Assembly (NCBI GenBank): GCA_028824125.1
Contig: JAPPES010000042.1
Location: forward strand, 1 to 39,035
Origin: Candidatus Poribacteria bacterium
GTDB lineage: Bacteria > Poribacteria > WGA-4E > WGA-3G
Reading direction: 5' to 3'
DNA length: 39,035 bases
A program made the translations under genes and the position numbers. The notes beneath the pieces are model-generated. The model did not search any database. It was given only the letters and a program-made list of their open reading frames with translations, and was not told the DNA's origin. Positions 17,562 to 26,223 of the stretch are shown here, in pieces. How positions within the stretch are numbered: position 1 is the first letter of the stretch; each line of letters starts with the position of its first letter.

Positions 17562-17592
17562 AATACGGTCAAAAATGAATTTTGTTAATCTT

Positions 17593-17880
17593 TATACCAT
17601 TTCTAAAAATGATGGGTATTACCAGTTTTATGAAATGTGATTTCCGACGGCACAAATTGTCCGAAGTTTAAGTAAATAAATAAACGGTAATTTGGCGAGG
17701 TAATTGTGGATTTCAAGATAAAAAATAATCTTCGGACAGTTTGTACTATATAAACTTGAGTTGCTACCTATAAGTTTTTAGACCTGGAAACATCGTTTTT
17801 AATAGAGAATAACGCATATTTCGCAAGTTTTCGTAGCAACTTGGGTTATATAAGAGAGATATATTATCAGAAGTGGTATA
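17593..17880. repeat. MITE-like element with TATACCAYTTCT inverted ends
   Basis: The terminal 12-mers match in inverted orientation with one mismatch. A second inverted pair of 15 nt (14 of 15 matching) lies inside. The same end sequence recurs at 33760-33773 and, inverted, at 36603-36620, where the neighbouring sequence (AAGAGA plus ATATATCAGAA) also resembles the right end of this copy. No transposase is encoded, so mobilisation in trans or simple decay is inferred. Confidence 0.5.
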
Positions 17881-17900
17881 ACATGAACATCAAAATTCAT

Positions 17901-17930
17901 TAGAGCGGTTAGGAAACCGTTCCTACCGTT
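17901..17930. repeat. Hairpin repeat, GGTTAGGAAACC family, copy 2
   Basis: AGCGGTT (17904-17910), loop AGGA, AACCGTT (17915-17921), then CCTACCG. The loop and 3' flank are the same as at 109-135 while the stem arms differ, so the fold is kept although the arm sequence is not. Confidence 0.6.
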
Positions 17931-18055
17931 CAGGGTATATTGAGCAGCAATTGACTCGTCTACCGAATATTTTTCTGTTTTCATAACTTCATTGGATACT
18001 TGCAAATTAGCGTCTTGATTATTGCTTGTACCTATAAGCACGCACTCTGTAGAAT

Positions 18056-18985
18056 ATGCAAATAGACCGTTTCTCGCGTGGGATGAGCGATTACCAACTT
18101 AAGATGGCATTCATCATGCCAACGATGGTTTTGCTCATCTTGATGAATATCTTTCCACTTTTATGGTCGCTTTATCTGAGTTTTCATGATTATGAAGCGT
18201 CCATGCCGAGACCTCCAGAATTTATTGGCGCGAGGAACTACGTAGAAGTTCTCACTGACCCCGATATATGGGGGTATTTTCGAACTACTGCCTACTTTGT
18301 AATTTTAGCTGTAACTGCTCAATTCCTAATCGGTTTTGGATTAGCACTCTTGCTAAACCGTGCATTTCCAGCCAAAGGTTTGGTAACGACGCTGCTGCTG
18401 CTTCCAATGATGTTATCCCCTGTGGTAGTTGGTCTATTTTGGCGATTTATTCTCTCATCGGACAATGCCGGGCTGCTAAACTTTCTTTTGAGTCCAATCC
18501 TTAATTTACCCTTGATTAGAACCATCTTCGACCCACCTATTGCGTGGACTACCGACCCGAAGATAGCCATGTTATCAGTCGTCATTGTTGACACATGGAT
18601 GTGGTCACCATTCATGATGTTAATTGCGTTAGCAGGGTTGAGTGCTGTTCCGAAATATCTTTATGAAGCCGCAGATGTGGACAGAGCCTCGGCGTGGTTC
18701 AAATTCCGATGGATTACCTTACCATTAGTATCCCCGCTTTTGCTCATTGCGCTTTTGTTCCGGACGATGGACGCATTTAAGATGTTTGACATTGTTTATG
18801 TTCTTACCCGTGAAGGCGGTCCTGGTACCGTTACTGAGACCGTTTCCATGAATCTTTATCGAATCGCTTTTCGGAACTATGACACCGGTAAAGCGTGTGC
18901 AATGGCTTATATTTTGCTAATAATTATCGTTGCGTTGAGCAATATTTATGTAAAATACCTCAATCGCGTCAAAGGAGAAACTTAA
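18056..18985 (+). CDS. Sugar ABC transporter permease, MalF type
   Basis: A 309-aa inner-membrane permease with about six membrane helices. The cytoplasmic EAA loop that contacts the ATPase is present (EAADVDRASAWFKF, then ITLPL, around residues 214-235), although the usual glycine is replaced in DVDRAS. The N-terminal helix (AFIMPTMVLLILMNIFPLLWSLYLSF) is typical. No clear ribosome site precedes the ATG at 18056 or the in-frame ATG at 18083, so the start is uncertain; this may reflect the repeat element inserted upstream. It is followed 5 nt later by the partner permease. Confidence 0.92.
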   Translation: MQIDRFSRGMSDYQLKMAFIMPTMVLLILMNIFPLLWSLYLSFHDYEASMPRPPEFIGARNYVEVLTDPDIWGYFRTTAYFVILAVTAQFLIGFGLALLLNRAFPAKGLVTTLLLLPMMLSPVVVGLFWRFILSSDNAGLLNFLLSPILNLPLIRTIFDPPIAWTTDPKIAMLSVVIVDTWMWSPFMMLIALAGLSAVPKYLYEAADVDRASAWFKFRWITLPLVSPLLLIALLFRTMDAFKMFDIVYVLTREGGPGTVTETVSMNLYRIAFRNYDTGKACAMAYILLIIIVALSNIYVKYLNRVKGET

Positions 18986-18990
18986 TCTGT

Positions 18991-20310
18991 ATGATAACCT
19001 ATTTAAAAAAGATATGGTTCGGCACTCGCAGCATCGCAAAAAAATTTTTTAGGTCCTGCCGTATCGTAATAAAGAAGTTGCTTAGATTGCTCCGTACCCT
19101 AATGTTAATCATATTAATCGTCTCCGCGGTTATCGCCTACATCCTTCCCATTTATTGGATTTTGGTAACATCGCTGAAAGCACCGGCGGATATCAACACC
19201 AAAGAGCCTAAGTTTCTCTTTATTATTTCAATGGAAAATTATCAAAAGCTGATACCTGAAGGGAGTGTGCCGATTGTAACGTTTCTCTTTATAGGGACAG
19301 CATTTTTAGGGCTAATTCTTTTTGCTTTCTTTTTGTATATGAATGTTTCTCTTCCGCGCCGTTTTTCTATTCGCAACATTGGGATCGTGTGGAATATCCT
19401 GTTTATATTAACGTGTCTCTATAGTTTTTTCAGCACGCAGCCACTACCAAGCCGCCTGCAGGTGGATGTCCGAATTCATTTTTTTACGCTAATAATTTGT
19501 TCAGTCTTAGCTTACTTGTTGGCTATACCTTGGAAGAAAAATATCTATTCAGAATTTATCAATTCCAGTAGAGATGTTACGCATAACAAAAAGGAGAAAC
19601 TTGCGTTTATTATTCCAGTTATCTTTGCAACTATCGGTGTTTGTATTGTCTTAGCAAATGGTGGATCCAAATTTTTCTATCAGCTGCTCAACAGTATTAT
19701 CATCGGTGGCGGTAGCACGGTTCTTGCAGTAGGTTTAGGCACTATTTCGGCTTATGCCTTTTCTCGCTACAACATTCCTGGCAAGGATGATCTCCTCTTT
19801 TTTATTTTGAGTACTCGTATGCTTCCACCGGTTGTGGTTGTAATCCCCATCTATTTAATGTATAGAGCACTTAACTTAAATGATACACATTTTGGATTGA
19901 TTTTGCTCTACACGACATTCAACGTTTCATTTGCTGTTTGGCTCATGAAAGGGTTCATTGATGAAATACCAAAAGAATATGAAGATGCCGCCCTCGTTGA
20001 TGGATACACCCGATTTCAAACCTTTATCAAAGTTGTTTTACCACAATCTGTCACAGGGATTGCCGCAACTGCAGTATTTTGTTTAATCACGGCATGGAAC
20101 GAATTCGCATTTGCGCTTGTTCTGACACGAACCGGTGGTAGAGCTGTAACTGCTCCACCCTCTATTCAAAGTGCCACAGGTTCGGCAGGCATGGATTGGG
20201 GTAAAATTGCTGCATCCACCTTTATTTTTCTGCTTCCGGTCGCAATATTCACTTTTTTGATGCGGAGCCATTTGTTGCGTGGTGTCACCTTTGGTGCAGT
20301 AAAAAAATAG
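18991..20310 (+). CDS. Sugar ABC transporter permease, MalG type, with an inserted membrane block
   Basis: The C-terminal half (from about residue 229, FFYQLLNSIIIGGGSTVLAVGLGTISAYAFSRY) is a standard MalG-type permease with the EAA loop as EDAALVDG...IKVVLP near 328-348. The N-terminus has the usual first helix and PIYWILVTSLKAP segment. Between the NYQKL strand (about residue 83) and the LNS helix lies an extra block of roughly 140 residues with three or four hydrophobic helices, absent from ordinary MalG proteins of about 280 aa. I chose the ATG at 18991 (439 aa): it lies 5 nt after the partner gene and behind AAGGAG at 13-nt spacing; an upstream in-frame start at 18895 would be inside the partner gene. 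No ATPase gene follows. Confidence 0.9.
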   Translation: MITYLKKIWFGTRSIAKKFFRSCRIVIKKLLRLLRTLMLIILIVSAVIAYILPIYWILVTSLKAPADINTKEPKFLFIISMENYQKLIPEGSVPIVTFLFIGTAFLGLILFAFFLYMNVSLPRRFSIRNIGIVWNILFILTCLYSFFSTQPLPSRLQVDVRIHFFTLIICSVLAYLLAIPWKKNIYSEFINSSRDVTHNKKEKLAFIIPVIFATIGVCIVLANGGSKFFYQLLNSIIIGGGSTVLAVGLGTISAYAFSRYNIPGKDDLLFFILSTRMLPPVVVVIPIYLMYRALNLNDTHFGLILLYTTFNVSFAVWLMKGFIDEIPKEYEDAALVDGYTRFQTFIKVVLPQSVTGIAATAVFCLITAWNEFAFALVLTRTGGRAVTAPPSIQSATGSAGMDWGKIAASTFIFLLPVAIFTFLMRSHLLRGVTFGAVKK

Positions 20311-20432
20311 TTGATTCTGCCGTTTTTTCATGGTAGAATTTCAAAGAATTCAATACCCTATCAAGCATAATTTCAAACCGCATATCAATGCCGAATCCAC
20401 TTACGGCAAATGCTCGTTAAATTACCATTAAA

Positions 20433-20467
20433 AGCCTGACGGCACGCGGAGCGTGTCTACTACCTTT
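20433..20467. repeat. Palindromic repeat with TACTACC tail
   Basis: GGCACGC (20441-20447), loop GGA, GCGTGTC (20451-20457), followed by TACTACC. One stem position is a G-T wobble. The design (GC-rich hairpin, purine loop, CTACC-like tail) resembles the GGTTAGGAAACC hairpins but with different arm and loop bases. The rest of the 20311-20562 gap shows no gene. Confidence 0.5.
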
Positions 20468-20562
20468 AAACGCACATCTCATTAATATTAAGTAATTCAC
20501 TAATATTTCTTGTAGTTTACTTCGTAAATATTATTCCAAATTGGTATTCTTGGAGGAAACAG

Positions 20563-22008
20563 ATGGCGAAAAAGAGTAAAGTGAAACCACCCAAAATCTC
20601 TATAGAAGAATGCACGCTCAAAATGCAAGCACATATCCATCAACTTGGCTTATCTACAGTTGAAGATTATAAAACATGGTGTCAGCAGCATAATTTCAGT
20701 CGGGGTTTAGATAAAAATACTCGGCAACTGAGAAATGAACTAAACATAGTAACCGCAATTAATGCATCCGAGATAATGGCAGAGAAGAAGAAAGCGCGTA
20801 ACTTGAATGAAATTATCCCGAAAATATATAACGGTGAATTGCAGAGTCAAAATCTAAGGAAAGGAACAGCTAAGGAAATTGCACTTGCTTTTGAGAGAAG
20901 TTATTATCCGAATATTCTATTGAAACTTCTATTGTGCATTGAACAAAACTCTGATCTCTTAGAAGATCCTACCTATATTAAGGGAATTGAAGCAATAGCA
21001 AACCATTCTGAAAGTTGGATTAGTCCTCTTGAGACGTGGCATGTCAAAAGACATAACCGTGATCGGCAGTTTGCAGAACTTCTCCACCACCTATTTGTGG
21101 CTTATGATGTCCCAGCTTTCATGAATCGTGTTTGGTTAACTGAAAACGAAATGTATCAGAATTGGTATATACATATCGGTGCAGGGCAAAATATCAGAAC
21201 TGCCCCAGGGATACCGATTGCGTTGACCAAAAAGATGGCACACCATTTTCTTACGGCACCTAAGCAGTACACAGTTGAAGAAGCAATTCGATGGGGACAG
21301 GTGCAGGCACTCGGTGGGGATAAACGATTAATGGATGCACTCCGTGGAACGCGCATGTTAGGAAATTTCAAAAACGATGATTTCTGGCTGAATGTTATCC
21401 GCTTCTTTATTGCGAATCCGATGTTAGATGTCAGTCATGTGCATCCGATTATTGATTATATCTGGAATCAGAAATTCGAAAATCAACGGGTGTTTGTTGA
21501 AAGAGGAGTCGCTGAGGAAATCGATCCACCTCAACCGAACTTTAGTATGAATGGGAGGACACCTAAAACTTTGCTTCGCCAAGTTAATGAATGGCATCGA
21601 CAACTCGGTAAGGCAACGAAAGGGGGACACTACCAGTGGCCTCGATCAGAAATCGGTGAATTCCATTTCCGAGTAGGAAGTGAGAAGAAGGGGAACTTGA
21701 GATACTGGCATATTCGGGAACTTCTCAGCACAGACGAACTCATTTATGAAGGGAGAAAAATGAATCACTGTGTTAGTAGTTATGCAAGGTCATGCTACTC
21801 TGGAAAAAAGTCAATTTGGACAGTAGAGTCGGAGGATGAAAATGGAAGACACAAGGCTTTGACAGTTGAGATTTCACGCCCTGATAACCTCATCCGTCAA
21901 GTTCGCGGAAAGCGGAATCGGTTACCAACACTGTCAGAAAAATATCTCTTAGAAAGATGGGCGGCAGAGGAAAAACTGGGAATTGCTGAATATTTAAGGT
22001 TTGAATAG
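20563..22008 (+). CDS. PcfJ-like protein
   Basis: A 481-aa basic protein whose C-terminal 100 residues match the PcfJ domain pattern: ELIYEGRKMNHCVSSYA with H402-C-V, a short gap, SIWTVE, ALTVEI, then IRQVRGKRNRLP. PcfJ was named from a conjugative plasmid; homologues occur widely in phages, plasmids and chromosomes and their activity is not established. The N-terminal 380 residues are helical and not recognised. GGAGG precedes the ATG. It sits alone between the ABC permeases and the toxin-antitoxin pair, a typical accessory location. It could also be described simply as a hypothetical protein with a PcfJ-like C-terminus. Confidence 0.8.
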   Translation: MAKKSKVKPPKISIEECTLKMQAHIHQLGLSTVEDYKTWCQQHNFSRGLDKNTRQLRNELNIVTAINASEIMAEKKKARNLNEIIPKIYNGELQSQNLRKGTAKEIALAFERSYYPNILLKLLLCIEQNSDLLEDPTYIKGIEAIANHSESWISPLETWHVKRHNRDRQFAELLHHLFVAYDVPAFMNRVWLTENEMYQNWYIHIGAGQNIRTAPGIPIALTKKMAHHFLTAPKQYTVEEAIRWGQVQALGGDKRLMDALRGTRMLGNFKNDDFWLNVIRFFIANPMLDVSHVHPIIDYIWNQKFENQRVFVERGVAEEIDPPQPNFSMNGRTPKTLLRQVNEWHRQLGKATKGGHYQWPRSEIGEFHFRVGSEKKGNLRYWHIRELLSTDELIYEGRKMNHCVSSYARSCYSGKKSIWTVESEDENGRHKALTVEISRPDNLIRQVRGKRNRLPTLSEKYLLERWAAEEKLGIAEYLRFE

Positions 22009-22010
22009 CG

Positions 22011-22039
22011 TTGATTCTGAATACAATTTATGGTAAACT
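22011..22039 (+). promoter_or_regulatory. Possible promoter of the toxin-antitoxin pair
   Basis: TTGATT at 22011-22016 and TAAACT at 22034-22039, spaced by 17 bp, lie about 60 nt ahead of the antitoxin start. Confidence 0.4.
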
Positions 22040-22102
22040 GTCTATCAGTATTTGGAGCGATAAAACCGGCTATTGTTATTGAACCGACAAGGAGGCAACA
22101 CA

Positions 22103-22333
22103 ATGGAAAATCTAACGACTATTGAAGAAATTGTTCAGCGATTAGAAACGTTTTCACCAGCGAAACAAAAACAGGTTTTAGATTTCACGTTAGGACTTGC
22201 AGGCGAAACACCAAAAGGTATACCGCTTCAGGAATTGCTTGAATTTGTAGGTATGTTTCCGCCTGAGGATTTGAAAGAAATAAAGCAGGCGATTGAGGAA
22301 GACTGTGAAAAGATTGACGCATCAGAATGGTAA
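22103..22333 (+). CDS. Putative antitoxin of a VapBC-type pair
   Basis: A 76-aa acidic, helical protein from the ATG at 22103, which has AAGGAGG 7 nt upstream; an in-frame ATG at 22073 lacks such a site. The start (TTIEEIVQRLETFSPAKQKQVLDF) looks like the N-terminal helices of small antitoxins found before PIN toxins. It overlaps the toxin gene by about 29 nt, a usual sign of translational coupling. I cannot assign a named antitoxin family; the role is inferred from size, charge and position. Confidence 0.8.
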   Translation: MENLTTIEEIVQRLETFSPAKQKQVLDFTLGLAGETPKGIPLQELLEFVGMFPPEDLKEIKQAIEEDCEKIDASEW

Positions 22334-22718
22334 ATATCTATTGGACACCAATGTCCTTATTGCTTTATTGGAGGATGAGATTGTAATTCAAGTCCAAGAC
22401 AGATCACAAAATGCTACTATTGTGTCTTTGCCTGCGCCAGCGATTGGTGAACTCTACTACGGTGCCCGAAAATCGGGCAACCTTATAGAAAATCTCGCGA
22501 GAGTCAACCGTCTCACACAACGGTTTCCACTTCTCTTCTGTGATTTAGAAACTGCCCAGTGGTACGGAATCATCAAAAATCAGTTACGGCGGAAAGGTCG
22601 TCCTATCCCGAACAACGATATTTGGATCGCAGCAATTGCTATGCAACATGGGTTAATTTTGGTAACGCGCGACTCACATTTTGAGGAGATTGAATCTTTG
22701 CAAACAGAACGCTGGTAG
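22305..22718 (+). CDS. vapC: VapC-like PIN-domain toxin (ribonuclease)
   Basis: The 137-aa protein has all four PIN-domain acidic residues: D14 in YLLDTNVLIALL, E49 in IGELYYGA, D105 in NNDIWIAAIA and D123 in VTRDSHFE. These coordinate Mg2+ for RNA cleavage; VapC toxins commonly cut tRNA or rRNA. I place the start at the GTG at 22305, which has GAGG 6 nt upstream inside the antitoxin gene; TTG codons at 22293 and 22314 are alternatives. Neutralised by the overlapping upstream antitoxin. Confidence 0.92.
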   Translation: MKRLTHQNGKYLLDTNVLIALLEDEIVIQVQDRSQNATIVSLPAPAIGELYYGARKSGNLIENLARVNRLTQRFPLLFCDLETAQWYGIIKNQLRRKGRPIPNNDIWIAAIAMQHGLILVTRDSHFEEIESLQTERW

Positions 22719-22823
22719 ATTCAACTATGTAACGGCACATTCCCCACAACCCTATAAAACAGCAATCATAAAAGTAGACGAGCTCATAAGAACCCATCTA
22801 CTTCAGCAAGTTATACAGGTATT

Positions 22824-23879
22824 TTATTTATTAGAATTAGTATTCTTTTCCCGATACTCTTGCAATAGTGCATTAATCTTATCAAGAAACTCTTGCGAGT
22901 ATATTTGACCAACAAGTGCGTTGTGGGTTTCAACAGCGATGGCATCCCAAGCCGCAAGCGCACTTTCTCGAAACTTTACAACTTGAATCCCCCCTTTCTG
23001 TTTAAGTGCCTCAAGCGATTTCTCATTATCTTTCCGAATAGCCTGAATCAACTTACTCTGATATTTTTCACCAGCTTCAATCAGAACTTTTTGTTGCTCA
23101 GATGTAAGTTGATCAAACTTTTTCTTTGTCATTACTGTTGCACCCACACCAACACTTACCGGTAAGTTCGTCATATATTTAAATTCTTGACTCCATTGCA
23201 GTGCTACTGTGACATACGGTGATGCGGTTAACGCATTGATCTGACCCGTGTAAAGGGATTGCAACACCTTTGTAACTTCCCTGGGAACAGTTGCGATTTT
23301 CGCTCTTTTATAAAATTCAAGCCCGATCTTGTCGCTTGTTCGTGCCCACATCTTAACGTTTGGTGACTGGAGGTCGGCAATAGTGCGAATCGGATGGTTA
23401 CTGAAAATGTAATAATATCCGATGTCACCCATTCCGATTAAAACATAACCTGCATCCAAAAAGGCTTTGTCTAAATCTTCACGCAGATGATCGCGAACAT
23501 AGTCCAGTTCTTCGTAAGTTTTGAACATTCGGGGCAGTTGAAAAATTAGCACTTCTTTCTGTATTTCGCCAAGTCCTGTGGCAGTCATAGCCCCCGCATG
23601 AAGTAACCCAGCGCGCATTTTACGAATAACCGCAAGTTCGTCTCCTTGTATTCCATTTGGATAGAATTTCAACTTGATTTCACTGCCTGTTTTTGCCAAA
23701 ATCTCTTTTCCCATCGCATCGAAATTGTTCATCCATGTTGACCCTTTCGGCGCAAGCGTAGCGAACTTAATTGATTCGACTGCATGAGTAGATATAGGTA
23801 AACATAACATTCCCAAAATAACGAAAAGCGCGCTTGCAATCCCAGCGGTTCGGATTTTATTGCTTATTTTATTACACAT
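22824..23879 (-). CDS. TRAP transporter substrate-binding protein (DctP/TatP type)
   Basis: A 351-aa periplasmic receptor. The signal peptide runs to about A33 (THA, then VESIKFATLAPKGSTW). The TRAP receptor fold is evident from LKFYPNGIQGDELAVIRKMRAGLLHAG, the SPNVKMWARTSDKIGLEFYK segment, and the late helices (FDQLTSEQQKVLIEAGEKYQ). Its ATG overlaps the stop codon of the upstream TatT-like gene by one base (TAATG), with GGAGAAA ahead of it, so the two are translationally coupled. The membrane subunits DctQ and DctM are not found nearby; the next genes downstream belong to the opposite strand. Confidence 0.9.
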   Translation of the reverse strand: MCNKISNKIRTAGIASALFVILGMLCLPISTHAVESIKFATLAPKGSTWMNNFDAMGKEILAKTGSEIKLKFYPNGIQGDELAVIRKMRAGLLHAGAMTATGLGEIQKEVLIFQLPRMFKTYEELDYVRDHLREDLDKAFLDAGYVLIGMGDIGYYYIFSNHPIRTIADLQSPNVKMWARTSDKIGLEFYKRAKIATVPREVTKVLQSLYTGQINALTASPYVTVALQWSQEFKYMTNLPVSVGVGATVMTKKKFDQLTSEQQKVLIEAGEKYQSKLIQAIRKDNEKSLEALKQKGGIQVVKFRESALAAWDAIAVETHNALVGQIYSQEFLDKINALLQEYREKNTNSNK

Positions 23880-24787
23880 TATTCAATTTCTCCTTCTATT
23901 AATTCTAAATCAAAAAGCATGTCAACCTGAGAGAGCCAACGTTTTGAACGCGATTTTGCTAACGATGTTGCTGCTTCTTCTCCAGGAAATATATCGGATG
24001 GTGCATCAATAACTTCCTGTAACGATTTCTTGTAAAGTTCCACATCCTGTTTTGGATAGGCATAGTATCTTGCCAGAAAGAACTTGCTCATCAGGAACTT
24101 GCCATCATTAATCTCATCAACCTTATCAATATGTTCTTTTGCCTTTTCTGGATCTCCCCCAATTGCGGGGGGGCGATCGCCGTAATAGACAGCATAGAAC
24201 AGATGTGCACTACCGAAATAGAATTTTTCGTCTAATTCAAGGACACGCCGCATCATCAGTTCCACACGGGCGAGATCAATCACTTGCATCGGGTCATCTT
24301 TCTGCAGGCTAATCCCACGTCCGACTGCATAAGCTGCCCAAAATAGCGGCTCTACATCTTCCTGCTTCACTTTCTGAAGCAACTTTTCGAACACTTCCAT
24401 GCCGATAGTTCTTGCTTTGTTAAAGATTTTGTTTGATTTTGCGAGTGCCTTGAACGCATACATTTCAGAACGTGCATAGTGCGCAATCGCTTGTGTACGC
24501 ATCTCCGCTGCTGTCTCAGTATCACCCGCAATCTCTGCCTCTTCCATCCTATCTTCAAGAAATCCGCTGTAAGACGAAAAGGCGCGGGCAGTTTTAACAA
24601 TCAGAGACTTATTCCCTAACTTTGCTAAACGTTCAAGTGTTTTAAGATTTTTTTCAAGAGTGGTTTCTACCACTGTTAAGTCACTTTCCTGTTGGATTTT
24701 GGATAACTTGCTTAAACCACACCCACCTGCAAGTATCGGTAGTAAAAGCAAAAAAGCTATCCGAAAATAAAACTTTTTGCTTATCAT
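23879..24787 (-). CDS. tatT: TatT-like TPR lipoprotein of a TRAP transporter
   Basis: A 302-aa lipoprotein (lipobox L-A-G-G-C23) made of helical TPR-like repeats. The motif DRPPAIGGDPEKAKEHIDK and the helices before it match the TatT family, described in Treponema pallidum as a partner of the TRAP receptor TatP. TatT forms a trimer with pores that binds TatP, so a ligand-passing role is likely. I chose the ATG at 24787; a TTG at 24796 lies closer to the AGGGGG site and is an alternative. It is the first gene of a two-gene operon with the receptor. Confidence 0.88.
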   Translation of the reverse strand: MISKKFYFRIAFLLLLPILAGGCGLSKLSKIQQESDLTVVETTLEKNLKTLERLAKLGNKSLIVKTARAFSSYSGFLEDRMEEAEIAGDTETAAEMRTQAIAHYARSEMYAFKALAKSNKIFNKARTIGMEVFEKLLQKVKQEDVEPLFWAAYAVGRGISLQKDDPMQVIDLARVELMMRRVLELDEKFYFGSAHLFYAVYYGDRPPAIGGDPEKAKEHIDKVDEINDGKFLMSKFFLARYYAYPKQDVELYKKSLQEVIDAPSDIFPGEEAATSLAKSRSKRWLSQVDMLFDLELIEGEIE

Positions 24788-24824
24788 TTTATTCAATTTA
24801 CCCCCTATCAGTGTTGTGTGTCCA

Positions 24825-24830
24825 ATTATA
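24825..24830 (-). promoter_or_regulatory. -10 element upstream of the TatT-like gene
   Basis: A consensus TATAAT on the minus strand lies about 40 nt before the start. The -35 region (TTTTGG at 16-bp spacing) is poor, so this is a weak or activated promoter if real. Confidence 0.35.
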
Positions 24831-24982
24831 GACACAGTTTATGATCCCAAAATGCGATATTGATTTTTCACTATAGTAAAACCTATAATTAATGGGGCAC
24901 TTCTGTCCCGCAAACTTTATGAACATTATTTAATTCGGTAATTTCTTAGCGAGTGAACCACTAAATCGCATGTTCCATATTT

Positions 24983-26077
24983 CTATATCCGAGCTTCATG
25001 GGATAAAAATGGCAGCCCAACAACTGTTCCATTAACGCGCCCATCCGCAGTTTCAATCTGAATCCGACTACCGTGTTCTGTAAACGCCATTCGGACGTAT
25101 CCTAAAGCAATCGGTTTTTTGAGTAGTGGTGAATAGGTTGAACTTGTAACCCATCCGACTTCTTTTTCTCCATTGAAAATTTTTGAGTTTTGTTGTATAG
25201 GATTTTCCGCGTCAATCTCAATTCCGCGCAATAGACGGTTCGGGTGGCCACGATACTTCATACGTGCCACAATTTCTTGACCAATATAACAGCCTTTCTC
25301 AAAATCAATGGCGTGTTCTAATTCTGCCTCAAGTGGGATAACCGAATCGGTTAATTCTGTACCATATCTTGGCGTGCCTGCTTCAATCCGAAGCGATTCA
25401 AGCGCATCCCATCCGATAGGAACAACATCCGGTCTTTCAGCCATCAACCTTTTCCATAATGTCTCCAACTTATCGGTTGAAATATAGAGATGATATCCAC
25501 ATTCTCCCACAGTATTCGATCCTACACAATTGCCCCAGTATCCATCAAATAAGTAGGATCGGGAATGATACTCTGATAAACCGCCAAGATCCTCCGTATT
25601 TAAAACAGACTGAACCAGTTCTGTAGATTTCGGTCCATAAACGGCAATTGTACCAAAATTGTCCGTGTCCACAGTAAGTTCTACATCATCTGCAATAATG
25701 TACTTGTCCAGTTCCGCGAAAACAACTTCAGTGCATTCAGGTGCAGTGCTAAGGCAGATTTCATCTTCAAAGATGTATACCTTCATATCAGCAATAATTT
25801 TGCCACGATTTGTCAAAAGTGTGGCAAAATTCCCCTCGCCATTTGCAAGGTTTTCAACATCGTTAGAGATGAGGCGGTGCAAAAATTTTGCCCGATCCTC
25901 TCCAGTTAAACTGAGAGTCCCATAATATGAAATATCAGCAATGCCGACACCGTTTCTAACAGCTTTGTGTTCAGAAACAGTATCAGTAAACTGTACTGCC
26001 AAGTTCCAACCTTCGTGTCTTTCACCAAAGGTTGCCCCAAGTTTACGATGTACTTCATGTAACAGCGTAGTTTTCAT
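24983..26077 (-). CDS. ygfZ: YgfZ/GcvT-type folate-binding aminomethyltransferase family protein
   Basis: The 364-aa protein has the GcvT fold and the YgfZ signature K261-G-C-Y-I-G-Q-E268, followed by IVARMKYRG. The GcvT-like N-terminus (GVGIADISYYGTLSLTGEDRAKFLHRLISND) is also clear. YgfZ proteins use folate to help iron-sulfur cluster enzymes; GcvT itself lacks the KGC motif, so YgfZ is the better call, though annotation as aminomethyltransferase is common. The ATG at 26077 follows AGGGA by 5 nt; an upstream start at 26107 has no such site. It is monocistronic as far as visible. Confidence 0.88.
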   Translation of the reverse strand: MKTTLLHEVHRKLGATFGERHEGWNLAVQFTDTVSEHKAVRNGVGIADISYYGTLSLTGEDRAKFLHRLISNDVENLANGEGNFATLLTNRGKIIADMKVYIFEDEICLSTAPECTEVVFAELDKYIIADDVELTVDTDNFGTIAVYGPKSTELVQSVLNTEDLGGLSEYHSRSYLFDGYWGNCVGSNTVGECGYHLYISTDKLETLWKRLMAERPDVVPIGWDALESLRIEAGTPRYGTELTDSVIPLEAELEHAIDFEKGCYIGQEIVARMKYRGHPNRLLRGIEIDAENPIQQNSKIFNGEKEVGWVTSSTYSPLLKKPIALGYVRMAFTEHGSRIQIETADGRVNGTVVGLPFLSHEARI

Positions 26078-26223
26078 TTTTTCCCTATTCTGTGTTGTTA
26101 TTTGCAAATATCTAATGCATTATGGTAAAATCCGAAAATATGTGGACATCTCAATAAACAACAATCCCTATATACTCTCGCTGGTGCGGCGTGTCCGATT
26201 AATTCTAAGCCTACTATATTCCC

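Larger units (their letters stand above)
17562..18055. other. Repeat-rich gap inside the ABC transporter locus
   Basis: No convincing gene lies in these 494 nt. The stretch contains inverted ends TATACCATTTCT (17593-17604) and AGAAGTGGTATA (17869-17880), an internal inverted pair ACAAATTGTCCGAAG (about 17652-17666) and CTTCGGACAGTTTGT (about 17730-17744), and a copy of the GGTTAGGAAACC hairpin at 17901-17930. The arrangement resembles a degenerate miniature inverted-repeat element. Confidence 0.6.

Noticed and set aside
17799..18041. Minus-strand frame of 80 codons in the ABC gap
   Set aside because: It runs through the repeat end and the hairpin copy, so it is unlikely to be a gene.
18895..18990. 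Longer start for the MalG-type permease, adding 32 residues
   Set aside because: It would overlap the preceding permease gene by about 90 nt, has no ribosome site, and its residues are an out-of-frame reading of that gene.
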